Below, in pieces: positions 21,395-33,904 of a DNA stretch of 64,000 bases. Location: contig BTPP01000003.1 of assembly GCA_037102815.1 (NCBI GenBank), positions 558,001-622,000 of the forward strand, written 5' to 3'. Positions within the stretch are counted from its first letter, which is position 1, and each line of letters starts with the position of its first letter. The DNA comes from Neurospora intermedia. Its lineage: Eukaryota > Ascomycota > Sordariomycetes > Sordariales > Sordariaceae. Position numbers and translations under genes: made by a program. The notes beneath the pieces are model-generated. The model saw only the letters and a program-made list of their open reading frames with translations. It searched no databases and was not told the origin of the DNA.

Positions 21395-23373
21395 TTATTT
21401 CTTCCCCTTCCCTTGAACCTTCCACTTCGAAGCCCTTGCGGCGGCACGACCAGTCTTCTTCTTACCACCACCCGCATTCGGCGCCTTATTCTTCTTGGCG
21501 CCCTTGAACTTGAGGTCCTTAGGTTTTCCATCTGCCGCACTAGCACGCTTACCCTCGAGAATGAAACTCTCGGGGGACTTGTAGGCACCTGGGACTCTGG
21601 GGCCGGTCGCCTCCGTGTTAGCGCCCGAGGCGTGATTCCTCCTTTGGTTGGCCTGGTATCTGTCCTGCTTGTTGAAAGTCTTCTTCTTGTCGGAGCCGAT
21701 GACCTGTCTGGCAGTGAACTTGCCGAGGAGCTTCTCGGCGCGGCCGGCGATGGTCTTGGCTTCGGCGGAGATCTTGGGGGCGTAGTCGGATTTCTTGGAG
21801 CCAGGACCCTTCTTTCCGTTGTTGCCTTTCTTCATAGTTTCCGGAACGGCACCCTGCGCCTTGAGCTTCTTGGCTTCGATGGCACGCAGGGTCTTGTGAG
21901 GGGCCTTGCAGCGGCTGACGCGTAGCTCGCGGGGGAGCATGGGCGGGAATTTCTTGCCGTTGAGGAGGATGGCTGACTCGACGGCGTTTTCATCCTACGG
22001 AGGGGGGAACAGAGTTGTTAGTTGATAGCGGTCAAGTAAGAGATGGGGAGAGGTGATAACTCACGCAGAACTGAACGTAGGCGAAGCCCTTGCCGACACG
22101 GGTGACAGGGTCGCGGACCACACGAACGCTCTCAACTTTGCCGCCCTCTTTACCGAATACCCGCCAGAGGCCTTCCTCGACGTCCATAGGCTGCTTTGTC
22201 CGCTTCTTCTTCTCGGTCACCTCCTTACCGTCTTCGTCTACCTTCACCTGCAGTACTGTCTCGTCATCCACAAAACCAAGGTTGCCGACGAAGACGCAGC
22301 GCTTGTGGTCTACCGGGGCAGGATGGGCAACGCTGTCGACACGGATGTGGCGATCCAACACAATTGTGCCGTTGAGTTTCGAGCAGGCAAGACGAGCGGC
22401 CGCAGGGGTGCTGTAAACAACATAGGCGTTTGTCGATTTCGTAGTGGCCTCCATCACGGACTTCTTGATATAAGCGGCGCGCTTGGGAATAGCAGCGGTA
22501 GCGAAGGCAGTCGAGCGGAACCGTATCGACTCAACCTTTTGCGCAGGCTTCGCCTCCTTGTCCAACACTGAAGCCAGATGCTTCATCAGGGTCTTTTTGG
22601 CTGAACGAGAGGTGACGGCCTCGACGGCGACATTGCTGAGGAAGACGGTGCGGTTGGCCTTCTCAATCTCGTTCTGGGCAGCATCGGGCGCTAGCGATTC
22701 GTGGACGGGGACCTCATCCGCAGACTCGCTGTCGTCGTCGTCCTTCTTCTCGGCCTTGGCGGTATCCTTCTTTTCTCCGGATTGCTCGTCGGCCTTGAGA
22801 CGCTTGCCAGCCGGCTCTTCATCGTCCTCCGCCAACTTCGACAGGTATTTGTGTTCGAGATTGTCGTGCTGGTCGGGTTGCTTGCGCTTCCGTTTCCGTC
22901 CATCTTCTTCCGGGACCTTTCCTTGTTCTACAACGGCTTCGAGGGTCTCGAGGGCTTCGTCTTCGCTGTCACTGTCGTCTACAGCCTCGTCGTCTTCGTC
23001 ATCCTCTCCAATGCCGACCTCGGAATCGTATTCTTCGTCAAGCTCGCTCAGTTCCTCGTCATCGCCCTCGTCCTGAACTTCCTCCTCTTTCTTGGAAGGT
23101 ACTGGCGCCTTCTTGGACTTTGTCGGTAGGGGCTCGGAGTATTTCGCAGCTGGGCGGGGCTTCGCTGGACCAACCTACACAAGATTAGCCATGAAAACTT
23201 CCAATTGCCTGTCTGGTCAGAGCGAGATGACTTACACTGGTAGCAAACAAAGCATCCAAGCTAGGATCAACCTTCTTCACCGGCGCAACGAGTCCTTTAC
23301 TATAATAGTGGTGTCAGAATACTGGAAGAATGGCGTTGATTGTAGCGTAGGGTTGTTCGCACGTTTTACCCAT
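21395..23373 (-). CDS. NOP12: Nucleolar RNA-binding protein Nop12 (60S ribosome biogenesis)
   Basis: Four exons on the minus strand: 23373-23363, 23299-23236, 23174-22065 and 21994-21395; 594 residues. The spliced start reads [20 protein letters not shown], followed by LFATSVGPAKP. An acidic region precedes two RNA-recognition motifs. The first includes [10 protein letters not shown]. The second includes [15 protein letters not shown] (RNP2-like) and [11 protein letters not shown] (RNP1-like), and the last intron falls just after RNP1. The C-terminus is Lys/Arg-rich. This order matches yeast Nop12, needed for maturation of 25S rRNA in the nucleolus; the fungal protein is longer because of the acidic N-terminal insert. 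The first exon is just 11 nt and its donor is GTGCGA. The gene is divergent from the Dep1-like gene at 24282. Confidence 0.93.
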
Positions 23374-24281
23374 TGTGAGTTTTCCGTCGTGTGTAAGCGC
23401 AAATGGATGGGAAAGTGGCACGATTCGCCAATCAAGTACTTCTGTTGTGATTGACAGTTCTAAGAGCACGGAAAAACAACTGAAGTTCGACGACGAGGCG
23501 AAAGATGTGATTGGCTGTAAATGCTGTCAAAATCGAATTGCAAAGCTTCCACTTCTGATTTCTAGCAGGATGTTGTACAAGGCAAGACCAATTTCTATGC
23601 AGGCAGGTTCAATGGTCCAGGGTCTCAAGGGTCGTCGTTTCTACCTTCCCCACTGCGCATCGTAAGGACGAGTCGAGGACCATGGAACATCTTGCATCCT
23701 CCCATAAAAAAAACTCGCTTATCAGTTGTTATCATAACTGCCAAGACTCACCGCCTGCCATCGCCTTTGTGTGGTGCGCTGGGCTGTTGGAGACGGGCGG
23801 CGGCGGCAGGCAAGCGGGCAGGCAATGGAGCCCCCCAGAAACCTGCCGGTTGCCCATTTGTGTTGTGCTGGTGCGGTGCTGTGGGCGCTTGTCCAGCTTC
23901 CAGTCTAGGTCGTCAACCAGATACCTACTGCCCGCTCCTCACTCTCCCGATCTGTCTTCCTACTACTTTACCTACCCCGACCGCACGTTATCTCTCGACA
24001 ATCGCGCCCTCGTACCGACAACAAATCCATATCTCCGAGACAGTTCATTGTGCGCGAACACACATTTTTCAACCTTCCAGCATAAACACACTTTACCCTG
24101 ATCGTGGCGCCACAACTTCAGGTGCTGCTCTTGAGCTGCCCGTACAGTTCGGACGTCCAGTCCGCCGCCCACGACTAAATTCTACGTGGCCGTCCACTGC
24201 AACTTTCCACTGCTCAGCTGCTCAACTCAACATCGGCGCGTCGTTGCTTAGTTTCGATCTCGTCGGATTCTATGATCCGCG
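23374..24281. promoter_or_regulatory. Divergent promoter region NOP12 / Dep1-like gene
   Basis: About 900 bp between two head-to-head genes. It contains a GC-rich segment around 23790-23840 (GGCGGCGGCGGCAGGCAAGCGGG) and the leader of the plus-strand gene. No convincing protein is encoded. It probably drives both genes. Confidence 0.5.
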
Positions 24282-26534
24282 ATGGCTACCGGTGACACCG
24301 CGCTGTCCTTGGCTCTCTCGAGCCCCCCTCCGCCTCTGCTCCAACACAGCCCTAGCGATGTGTCAAGCCCACTTAGTGACGTGGAAGACAAGCATGGAGA
24401 TCCTGATGACATGGATTTGGACATGAACAGTAACCACTCTCAACATCGCGAGACATCGGTCCGAACTGACAATCGCGATGGCGCCGACTCGGACCTTGGC
24501 GCTGAGACTGACGATGAGAGCAAGCTGTCGGACGTGGATATTAATGACTCCGAGGCAGAGACAGAGAGGCTCTACGACACACCACCGAAAGATCGAGTAT
24601 CGCGCGACATCGTGGACACCGCGGGTGAGCCTGGCACTCGACAATTCACCGACCGCCGCGATCGGACGTTCGAGCGCAGCCCTAGCAAGCTTCAGCAGCA
24701 AATCAAATCTGATTACGAACCGGAACACACTGCCAGCGGGCGAAACACTCCCTCAGAAGAAGCAGAAGTGGGTGACGAAGAGGCCTCGGAAGACCTGAGT
24801 GACGAAGAACCTGAATTTGCTGCCGAACTACCACCTGCGCGATCTCCCGTGCTGGCGAAGAAAGTACAAATAGTTTCCGCCTCGCCTGAAAAGATCCTCA
24901 CACTATCACCCCGACATGATATACTAAAGCGGAAACGCTCCTCAGTCACCGAGCAACAAGATCACAGCCAACCGTTCAAAAGGCGGACTGAGTCAAATAC
25001 CTTTCCCGAAAAGCTCTCAGCCGATGACGTGCCTGTCGTCGACATTGAGGTCATTTCGACGAACCCCGAAAGCGGCAACCAGTCTGCCGAGGAAGATAAT
25101 AATAATGAGCCGACCATTACGGCTGGCGCCGATAGCGCAACGAAGGATGAAACGGAGCCCACGGATGCGCTCGAAGAAGACGCGACAGACAGCCGAATCA
25201 AAAAAGGGAAACGCGGTGTCGCGAAGAAAAGGAAGAGCCCAACCCCTGACGAACCAGATGGTGATGAGGTTGAAGAGACAAATGCCGACGCTGCTGCTGA
25301 AGGAGACGCGGTTGCCGTCGAAGACTCCGCAGTGCAAGCTGAAGAGGACCAAATCGACGATGTCGACGAGGAGGCTGAAGCAGCCCACAGAAACGAAGAA
25401 GAGCGTATGTGAAACCATGTTCTTCCGTCCCCTTTTCTCTGCACATACTGACGGATCACTACAGTTGAGCGTAAGAAGTCTGCCTGGGAAGAGCTTGCAG
25501 CAATTGAGAAACAATTCAGCAGTTTCCGGGAGCGGTGAGTCTGCCAGTCATCCTGTTTACATCCGGACTAAAGCTAACAGCTTCACAGCCTATATCAGGA
25601 ACGTCTAGAGCAACTCAATCAGGAAGAAGCAATGCTTACCTGCGAAAACCCCACCCATCCCGAATATCTTGCGATGCTACAGTGTCTGAATGCTCGAAGA
25701 GAGGAGAGGATCAAGACTAGCACACTCGAGCTACAATTCAGAATGGCGATGCTTCAAAGGCGCGCGGTGGCAGAACGAGCACAGATCCTGTCGCAATACC
25801 ACCAAGCCGTGCGCGAGTCACGCGAGAAGGTGCTCGAAGAGCTTGGTCAGGAATGGTACGATATACAACAAGAGCGCAGACGGTTTGCCAACGCTATACC
25901 CGACTATGGAATCCATTACCCCGCCGCCAAATCACAGAGTATTCGTAACGCTGTTGCCTACAACAAGGAAGTGTCGATCCTGTCGGGCTTTGCCAAACAC
26001 GTTGGATTTCCTGCTGCGCCTCCAATACACGGCGCATCTGAGGATCAGGTGGAAAACGATCTCGAAGCTATAGCTGTGAGTGTTCAAGGTATCTCGATGC
26101 ATACTGCCTATTCATATTAACCGCGGCTGTAGCGATCTCGCGAGCCTATCCCCCGGCCTATACCGAACTACCCCCCCGCTTTCCACCCAGAATATGCGTC
26201 CGCCGGACTTCCGTTTGGGCGAACCCCCCTTGGCCCCGCCGGTGAACAGTTTATCGAGCAAACACCTTGGGCGAACCCGAATCACCCAGCCCATCAGATG
26301 CAGCGGCAACAATTACATCATGAGGCGCCTTTTGCAGAGCCTCCCTCTGGACCACGACACCACACACAACAACCTATGGCGCCATATACCACAAACGGGT
26401 TCGTGGCAGTCAACGGGGATGGGCCCCCAGTTCATCTGCACAAGGGGCATGCTTCGGGTGCTCACGAGCCAGTGAAAAGCGCCAAACTTGGGCCAGAGCA
26501 GATGAAGCGGGAGGGTGTTCCTCAGGCTTCATGA
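24282..26534 (+). CDS. Dep1/Sds3-like subunit of an Rpd3L-type histone deacetylase complex
   Basis: Four exons, 24282-25404, 25465-25534, 25589-26075 and 26133-26534; 693 residues. Residues 1-370 are acidic and disordered with Ser/Asp/Glu runs. Residues about 376-500 are a coiled Sds3-type domain: KSAWEELAAIEKQFSSFRER, then LYQERLEQLNQEE, then NPTHPEYLAMLQ and a long charged helix, ending in a WYDIQQERRR motif typical of Dep1. The C-terminal 130 residues are Pro/Gln/His-rich. In yeast, Dep1 and Sds3 are scaffold subunits of the Sin3-Rpd3L deacetylase. I favour Dep1 over Sds3 because of the length and the WYxIQxERR ending, but the two are related. All introns are 54-60 nt and in proper phase. 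Confidence 0.85.
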
Positions 26535-27146
26535 AACGCTTAGGAGCACTACCAGGAAGTCGGGCCAAAAGCATTGCAAGCAGACAGATTTGTTTATTTT
26601 CTTCAGGGCATTCCAAACACCTAAGTCGGGCATGAATGGTGTTTTACTCCGCTTTGTACTTGTTACGGCATTGAGCGACGGTGGGTAGGAGTTTATGGAG
26701 TTATAGATGATTTATTTCACAGTGGCATGTTCGGCAGGTTCATAGTTCGGAGTACGGGTGGGATGTCAGTTGGCTAACCAAGTCAACCAATGCGTATATG
26801 CCATTGCAGGGTAGCTGGGCAAGTTGTTTTACTGAGCGTTGGGTTTTTGGAGCTACTCACTCCTTGCCCGCTTTTACATATGAGCTATGGTCGGAATATG
26901 TATATACATATATATACCTTTTAACGAAGAAGGTACCCATTTGGATACACCCAAATCACAAATACAACACGGCTGGAGGGTGAACTCCTGCGCGAGAGTC
27001 TCTGACTCCTTATACCATCCAAAGAGCTGTGTTCCGCCCCGCTCCATTCCCTGAACGCCATCATAATGTACACGGCCGGGGCTGCCTTGGTGGATGCCCG
27101 TACCGATCTATAGCAACCAACGCCACAGAGCTCATATTACATCTGC
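26535..27146. other. Convergent spacer before COA3
   Basis: About 600 bp with a TATA-rich stretch near 26900; presumably 3' UTRs of the two convergent genes. No gene seen. Confidence 0.6.
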
Positions 27147-27534
27147 CTATTTCTTCTCAGGAACCTTGACGTCCTCGAACTCGTCCTGGCCGACAACGGT
27201 CAGGGTGTAGGCGTCTAGAAAGGAGGGACGATTCGTCAGCTCGTTATTTACTCGGTGGGCAGGACGGAAGCGGTAGGTATAGATCGCATGCTGTTGTCGT
27301 TCAGGTAGGGGTGTACAAAAGGTGAGGCAACGTACAGACGGCGAGAGTAAACGCGGTAATGCTGGTACCGAGAACGACGTTCTTGAAGAGGTACGGGCGA
27401 CGCGCGCGAATCAGCGCCGCCGACTGGCGGTGGTTGCGCTCATAGTAACCGGAGTTGGGACGGCTGTTCAACTTTGCGATTAGTGCTGTTGTTGGCAGAA
27501 AATTGGCACTGTAGAACCGGACTCACCCGGACAT
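27147..27534 (-). CDS. COA3: Cytochrome c oxidase assembly factor 3, mitochondrial
   Basis: A tiny gene in three exons on the minus strand: 27534-27527 (8 nt), 27463-27336 and 27214-27147; 67 residues. The spliced start is MSGRPNSGYYERNHRQSAAL, followed by RARRPYLFKN, one membrane segment (VVLGTSITAFTLAVYAYTL) and the acidic end VGQDEFEDVKVPEKK. The basic R-A-R-R-P block before the membrane helix and the GQDxFEDV motif after it are characteristic of Coa3, an inner-membrane protein that, with Cox14, regulates Cox1 synthesis and assembly of complex IV. All three junctions have GT..AG ends and keep frame. It has no open frame long enough for a simple ORF scan, so it is easily missed. Divergent from PTA1. 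Confidence 0.9.
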
Positions 27535-28552
27535 GTTGCTATGAAATTGACCGATTTCCGAAGCAAAGCAATGGTGAGCAGCTCTAGCACCGGATGATGT
27601 CGTCTTCAAGACACTGCACTGCAGCAGACGGATCCAGGAAAAAGATGGGTGGGTCGGATGTTGCCGTGGGGTGTGCTTCCATCTGGGCTACGGTGCATTA
27701 GAACCAAAGCTTAAGTATCAACTCTCATCAATGAGTGCTGTGCCGACAGACAGCCCGCCAGAGGCGAAGCTGCCCGTAGCAAGCGGCAGGCAACCGAAGC
27801 CGCGGCAGGCATTATCACTGCATTGGGCTTGATGTACCTAATGAACCAAATTTGATCCGTGCGCCAACACCCTGCCCCTGTCAGTTCAAGACCATGACGG
27901 CGCGTCAGGAAGGTTTCTAGGAAGCTCCATTGGTCAAATCTACATGGTAACAATATAAACTGCCACTGCACCATTCACCATTCACCACACAACTACAACA
28001 CAACCGGAACCAACACGAAGAGGCTCGCCTTGGAAATTCGCGACACCGATTATTGCTCAAGAAATTCGACGACGGCTCTCGAACTGATTACCAATTCTAA
28101 CCGCTTCTGGTATTCATTGAGCGACACCGGCTAGGACACCTGCCACAATTGCAATTCTGGACGAACGCCGACTCAGCACAAGACAAGAACGAGACAATAC
28201 GCAGCGGTTCCCACGTTGCGGAGGATGAGTGATATTGTCCTAAGCCCGTTGGAATCAACAATCAGCAGGGTTGAAGGGCTGTCTCTGGATTAAGTCTTTG
28301 GTCGACGACAACGGGCGCAGCTAGAGAAGCTGTGTCGCCTGGGCTTGATCTATTGCGTTTCGCACCTGCGCACCCATCCAGCAAGCAGCCCCTTCGTAGA
28401 CTCTTTTGACCTACATCACAATCACATACTTGCACCTACTTCGTTGTTACGTCCTGAGGTTGCGATCACACCAGCAACGGTCTCTGTCCATATATTACAC
28501 TCCCCTCGCTACACCCGGGTAGCGCGGTGTATATATTTGCCCATTGATCACC
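27535..28552. promoter_or_regulatory. Divergent promoter region COA3 / PTA1
   Basis: About 1 kb between head-to-head genes, including the PTA1 leader. No supported frame of its own. Confidence 0.5.
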
Positions 28553-31315
28553 ATGGCTTCCCCTGTAAAGACGCCCCCGATGAGCGAGCAAATACAACAG
28601 CTTAACGCTGCCCGCAAAATGGCTCTCGAAAACCCTGGCTTTTTCAAACAGATCATCCAGGGTATTCTGCCCCTCACGGCCCCGTCTGCTCCCGTCGAGC
28701 TGCGCAGATGGGCCGCCGATTTCATCGCAGAAGCGCTCGCTTGTCCAGCTTTGAGGACGCAAGACAAGGAGAACTTGACTCTGGCGATAGTAGACGCGCT
28801 ACGGTCATTGGTGGAAGCTCCTGATCAGGACCCTCTAGTACTCAAGGCTGGTATCATGGCGGCGGCGAGTGCGTATCCAGTTATTGTGAGATGGATGTAA
28901 GTAATGCACCTACTAGGGTCGATGGCCTTGCCTTCTGCGCTGTGTGGTCTCGTATGTTGTGTGTCTGATGTCCATGCTATCCCGTGTTATGGTTCCCACT
29001 TGTCTCTTTTTCCTGCACTCCATCAGACACACATGTCCTCCGGGCACTGGCATGGCTTTGTCCAGGACGGTTCAACACATCTTTTCATGTCCCCCTGGGT
29101 ACTAACCATTTTGACGCATAGTATTCTCAACACCTACCACCCCCCTGCTTGGGAGGCCATGTCAGCGATAAAGTCGAAGATATTGTCAATATGGGAGAAT
29201 GCTCCCACGCCGGTCAAGCTATGCTGTATCAAGTTTGTTCAACGAGTTATCCTTGCTCAGACGGCATCAAACGGCACAGAACCGAAGGTTGATACAGTCT
29301 TCCTCGCCTTTTTGGGTAATTTACTAACAGCTAATGTCAGCATTCTGGCCTGGATGTCAACCTGGCTATGATTCCTCCTAATCACAAGTTCCTAGACCCC
29401 CGGCTTCTCGAGGCGGAAGCCATTGGCCTCCTTGACAGAATGCTCGGTGGTCTCCAGGATAACAGCAGGTGTGTAAGGGCTGCTTTTCCACGTCTATAAA
29501 TAGCTAACCGCTGGTGCCCTTCTCGTGTACAGTGATGCTCTGATTGTAGATGCCACTCTCAACACTTTGTCCATTCTCATCCGCACTCGTCCTGCCACCT
29601 CCAGCCGTATCACAAATGCCGTCCTCAACTTCAACCCTCTGAAACTGGCCAACTCTCCCATGACCCCCAAGAATAAAGTTCTCGTCAAGTCAATGACAAA
29701 GACAACCCAGATGCTCTTGAAGCATCTGTTTGTGAGGTAAGAAATGTCCAGTTACCGCTCATGCTTCTCTTGCTAACTAGGGCAAGGGATTCTCATAACC
29801 CGATAGCGCCGCGCCTCAATCAGCAATACGAAAGACTTCAGCGTTCTCGTTTGGAGATTTTTGATGAGGCGAACCGCAAGCGGGCTCTTCCTGAACAGGC
29901 TGCTGCAGGTTATGGTGATGTGAAGAGGCAGAAGACTGAAGGAGTCGCACCACAGCCTCCACTTCGCATTCAACCACTTGCACCAGGGCCACACACTCTG
30001 GCTGAAGTGTTCAGTCTCACTAACAATACAGGCTTGCAGGGCTTTGATGTGACCGTAGTACCTGCCTCGTTAACTGCTAGAATCAATGTCAGGACGCTGG
30101 CGTCACTAGACCAAGGGCAACTTGATATGGCCATCAATGTAAGGCTCCAGCAGTTTCTTGATAGGGGTAACTATGCTAACACTGACATAGGGAGTTCGTG
30201 ACCGATTGATTGCTTTGTATGCTGCAGCACCTGCCGCAGCACCAGTCCCGGTACCGGTCATAGGAACAGCGACAGCGCAACAAGCTTCGGTCAATGCCGA
30301 GACGGTTGCCTTGGGGGTTGAGGAAGATGACGACGCCTACGAACCCGACTTCTACGCTGCGGAGGATACTGAACAAATACTGAACAAGCTCGATAACGCG
30401 CCTCCGGAGGAATCACCTGAGCAGAACGCCAAGCCTGATTCTGCCTTAGCTCTCGGCCCTTTCAGGCTCCCGCCCCCGCCTGTTCTCAATCCGGATACTG
30501 CTGTCAAGGTCAGCCAGATCACTGCTATGCGCATATTTGGGCCTCTCTCAGGTCTCGAGGACCCCCTTGTTCGCAAACCCAAGGCCGGCCTCAACCGATT
30601 GGCCGCCAACTCCCATGATCGCGACTCATGGCTTACACTGATAACGCGCCTTGCAACCCGCAGCACCATAGGCCTAGGGGACGGTATCAAGAGCGAGGCT
30701 GACGCTACCAGTAGCGCTCTTGGTCGCCCACAGATGAGCCTGAGCAACCTCATTCGCGAAATGCTTTTCAACTACGTTCTCGAAGACTGGCGGCGCCGTA
30801 TCGAGGTCGCCGTGGCATGGTGTTGCGAGGAGTGGTACAACGACCGACTAACAATTCTTAATAAACTCGATGGACCGCTGAATTACGAGCGGTGCGCGTT
30901 GCGTCTAATGGACGGCTTCCTCAGTTATATTACGGCTCAAGACAAGGTTCTCACCCGGTTCCTGTCGGAGATTCCCCAACTCAGCAAAGAGCTTCTCGGT
31001 CGCCTAAAGGGTCTTTGTAGCGATCCGACTACGGTGCAGCTCGCTATGACTAGTCTGCTTTATCTGGTGATGATGAAGCCACCAGCGAGGGAGCTAGCTC
31101 TGGATACGGTGTATGAGATTTGGGTTGAATGTAAGTTTTGCCTTTCTCAACGAATATTAAATGATTTGCTTGCTGACATGCTTGGTATATTAGACGAGGA
31201 CGCGCGCCCTCTGGCAGAGAAATACCTTCACAGGTGGCGGCCCGGATTCGCCGAGACTCATGCTGCCGCCGACGGCGCCCCTACTGGCAATGGTACTCAG
31301 GCAATGACTGCATGA
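28553..31315 (+). CDS. PTA1: Symplekin/Pta1, cleavage and polyadenylation factor subunit
   Basis: Seven exons: 28553-28896, 29122-29287, 29341-29468, 29533-29736, 29781-30138, 30191-31130 and 31194-31315; 753 residues. The start (CACCATGGCT) has an excellent context. The N-terminal half is a HEAT-like helical repeat typical of Pta1/symplekin: LKAGIMAAASAYPVIVRW, then WEAMSAIKSKILSIWENAP, VKLCCIKFVQRVILAQ and LLEAEAIGLLDRMLGGLQDN. Then come SSRITNAVLNFNPLKLANSP and a basic patch (KRQKTEG). The C-terminal part is an alpha-helical region conserved in fungal Pta1. The protein scaffolds the CPF 3'-end processing complex in the nucleus, contacting Ssu72, Ysh1 and the CTD. Intron 2 (29288-29340) uses an unusual GTTGAT donor but preserves phase. 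Intron 1 is 225 nt. Confidence 0.93.
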
Positions 31316-32730
31316 ACCTGATATCTGTGTCACATAATGTGTGATTATCAAAACGGGCGGTATTTATTGCCTTCAGAACATCCTGTATGGCACTGATATT
31401 GCTCGCGATGCTATTTAATGGACATAGAAGCTTCGGTGGGGGAAAGTGAGTATGATATCGCTGCTTGTGCATCAGGTTACAAGGTCCACGAGCAGCTGCT
31501 TTTCAAGAGGTGGCCACTGCTGTTATCAAAGGAGAAGGAGCGAGAAGAAATCTACAAACGGTGGGCTAAATATGTCCTTGAGAACAGTGATACCATTTAG
31601 AGTAGATAGATTCGTCCAGGCATTGCCGCTGTTCCTGCGGCGGCAGCTCATTCGTTGGCACCCGGAACGCGAGGATGATGTCGGATGAGGTGACAAGAAG
31701 GTGGCTTACGTATGTGACCCTAACGCGCGAGATATGTGAAGTAAACGAATTGTCAAATATGTCGACATTACTTCCTTAGACCGAAAGCAACTACGTCACG
31801 GGTCACGGGCCAGCATTCCCTCGGGCCCGATCAGAGATTCGGCGAGATCATATCATGTTATATTCTATACATAGAGACTGAGGTTCTGATCAGAAGAAGG
31901 TGTGGTGAGGCGGCAGTTCCCGTCATTAATGGCCGAGTTAAGGCAGGTACGGCGGGCGTAACTCCCTTCGTGCAATACTATGGTTGAATCGATGTCCCAG
32001 AACTGACCTCAAACTGAAGCACGCGTATATCACCAGAGCAATTGATGACGGCTCATTTCACTAGTGTAGGTTCACAGAGTTTTAAAGAGATTGACCATTA
32101 AACAACCCGCTATACAAAATCATCATAGCGTACTGCGAACTTGTTGGCTTTACATAGCCCCAGAGTCTACATTATGTGTTGATACATACCAGTCCGGGGA
32201 GATGGGATGATGGGACGGGGATATCCCCGCCTTTATTTCGTAGCCCTTGCGGCCCAGGTGCCGTAACAATGGGGCTAGGCGGTGCTATCCCACCAAATCC
32301 ACCTGTTTGTGTGTTCATCGCCTGTTCAACACAGAAAGCAGTCGCTGGAGAAAGCATCCAACCTCATTCAAACATTCTATCCCTGCTGTCTGTTGGTGGC
32401 TCTGATCAGCGGGTCCTGCTCACTCATCTTACTACCCTCTCTCTGCATTGCAGTGAACCCGGAAGCTGCAGTGGAACCAATTTTCTTCGTTTGACGTTCA
32501 CCCTTGAAGGCACAACCTGCAATCTCAGTTGACCATTAGGATAGTTGGACGTCTAATTCGCAACGCCTTGAGATATAGACGTTCAATTCAACGCAGGCTC
32601 AAGTAAACAGAGAAGTCTATGAATCTGGGGAACAGGTCTGATCGTATCGAAGTATTTTGAGGTGGTTACATCTAAGCAAAACTTCCCGTCCAAGTCGGAC
32701 AAACGGCCCTGCAGAATGGAAGCAGTGCAT

Positions 32731-32756
32731 TACAGTCGTGACCCCTGTTTATGCAA
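32731..32756 (+). repeat. Left terminal inverted repeat with TA
   Basis: 26 bp including the flanking TA, an exact reverse complement of 33055-33080. Confidence 0.95.
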
Positions 32757-33078
32757 CCACCTGTATATGCAAAATCACTATGTGATGCAAGGGATTCTGG
32801 TGGCCAGATTATTTTACTATGTAAATGCCTGCTAACTGCTAATTGCAAGCCTCCCAGCCGGTCCGCCATACAAATTTGCAACTAACAGGGGCTTCGACAG
32901 GGGGTTCTGGCACCCCTGGCACCCTTTATCAGAGCTTTCACCCGCTATTCAGACCTCTTATCAGTTGTATACTATACAATTGTATAGGGTGGAGTCCGCC
33001 CCCCCATATGCAAAATCACCTTGTAGTGCAAGCAAAATGGCTTGTCAAACTTACTTGCATAAACAGGGGTCACGACTG
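32733..33078. mobile_element. MITE with 24-bp TIRs and TA duplication (Tc1/mariner, pogo-like)
   Basis: CAGTCGTGACCCCTGTTTAT (32733-32752, extending to 32756) has a perfect reverse complement ending at 33078. Both ends are bordered by TA (32731-32732 and 33079-33080), giving the TA target duplication of the Tc1/mariner superfamily. The element is 346 bp and encodes nothing. Inside each end lies a related, partly palindromic subterminal motif (TATGCAAAATCAC...TGCAAG at about 32766-32791 and 33007-33032), in direct orientation. The CAGT terminus with a CCCC-containing TIR is commonly seen in pogo/Fot1 elements. It is not obviously RIP-mutated, as expected for an element too short for RIP. Confidence 0.88.
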
Positions 33079-33080
33079 TA
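33055..33080 (-). repeat. Right terminal inverted repeat with TA
   Basis: 26 bp including the flanking TA, an exact reverse complement of 32731-32756. Confidence 0.95.
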
Positions 33081-33904
33081 GCAGCAACCACCCCCGGCCC
33101 GTTGTGTCACTCCTGCATTTCAGGGCACAACGCCGAAAAGTGCCCTGTCGACCCGCCTCCCCATGTGCGCCGTCAGGTCCGCATGATAGTGGAGATCCAC
33201 CGCACGTTTCCACCAACCTCGAGCACTGGCGGCCACTGACTGGGCATTCCCCCTGGCGAACCTCGCGTGCCTGGCTGTCAACGGGTCCAAGTGTCAACCG
33301 CTACCTTGCCTCTCTGCTTGTACCTGACATCCGAACAAGAAATGCGCACGCAATCGTCTTGTCAAGCGTCTTCCACATCCTACCAACAACAAACTCGCCT
33401 TCTCCGTTTCATCAGAACGAAGCTGGTACGTATGTATGTCCCTCTTTTCTAGCTGATATCCGGACGGGATATCCGTACCCGAATGAGCACATTCATACAT
33501 GTAGAGGTACCTCACCACAATGGACGGGAAGAATAAGACAGCGCTACCTTAGCCGCACCCGCGGGGACGGGAGTGCATGTCCAACTGAAGTTATCTGCTA
33601 CGGTGCTTTACCTTCTCCTAGAACCTGTCTGCAGTGCGTGAGGTTCTCCATTGCGTTGTCTCTGTTGATCTTCTCTCCGTCATCGACTCAACAGGTTTCA
33701 AGCAATTTGCGGCTAACATTGACATTGACCAAGACTATTCCTGTCGAACCCGCCGTCACGATAGAAGCCGCGTAATTTCCGTCCCGAATACAGTCGATTC
33801 AACCTATACAAAGACTTTCGTTTGCACGCTCGGTGATTGACCGGGCTGCCGGTTCGCCCTGTTCGACCCTTGCGCAAGCTTCCGAAGGCACAATCAACGC
33901 CGTT

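Larger units (their letters stand above)
31316..33904. other. 2.6-kb spacer containing a MITE
   Basis: Apart from the inverted-repeat element at 32733-33078 there is no supportable gene. A 60-codon frame at 31418-31600 (KEKEREEIYKRWAKYVLE) looks mildly protein-like but has no partner exon. A long plus-strand frame that crosses the MITE (about 32843-33775) is a chance frame. Confidence 0.5.

Noticed and set aside
32843-33775. 310-codon plus-strand frame
   Set aside because: It runs through the MITE end, has no ATG in good context and no family resemblance.
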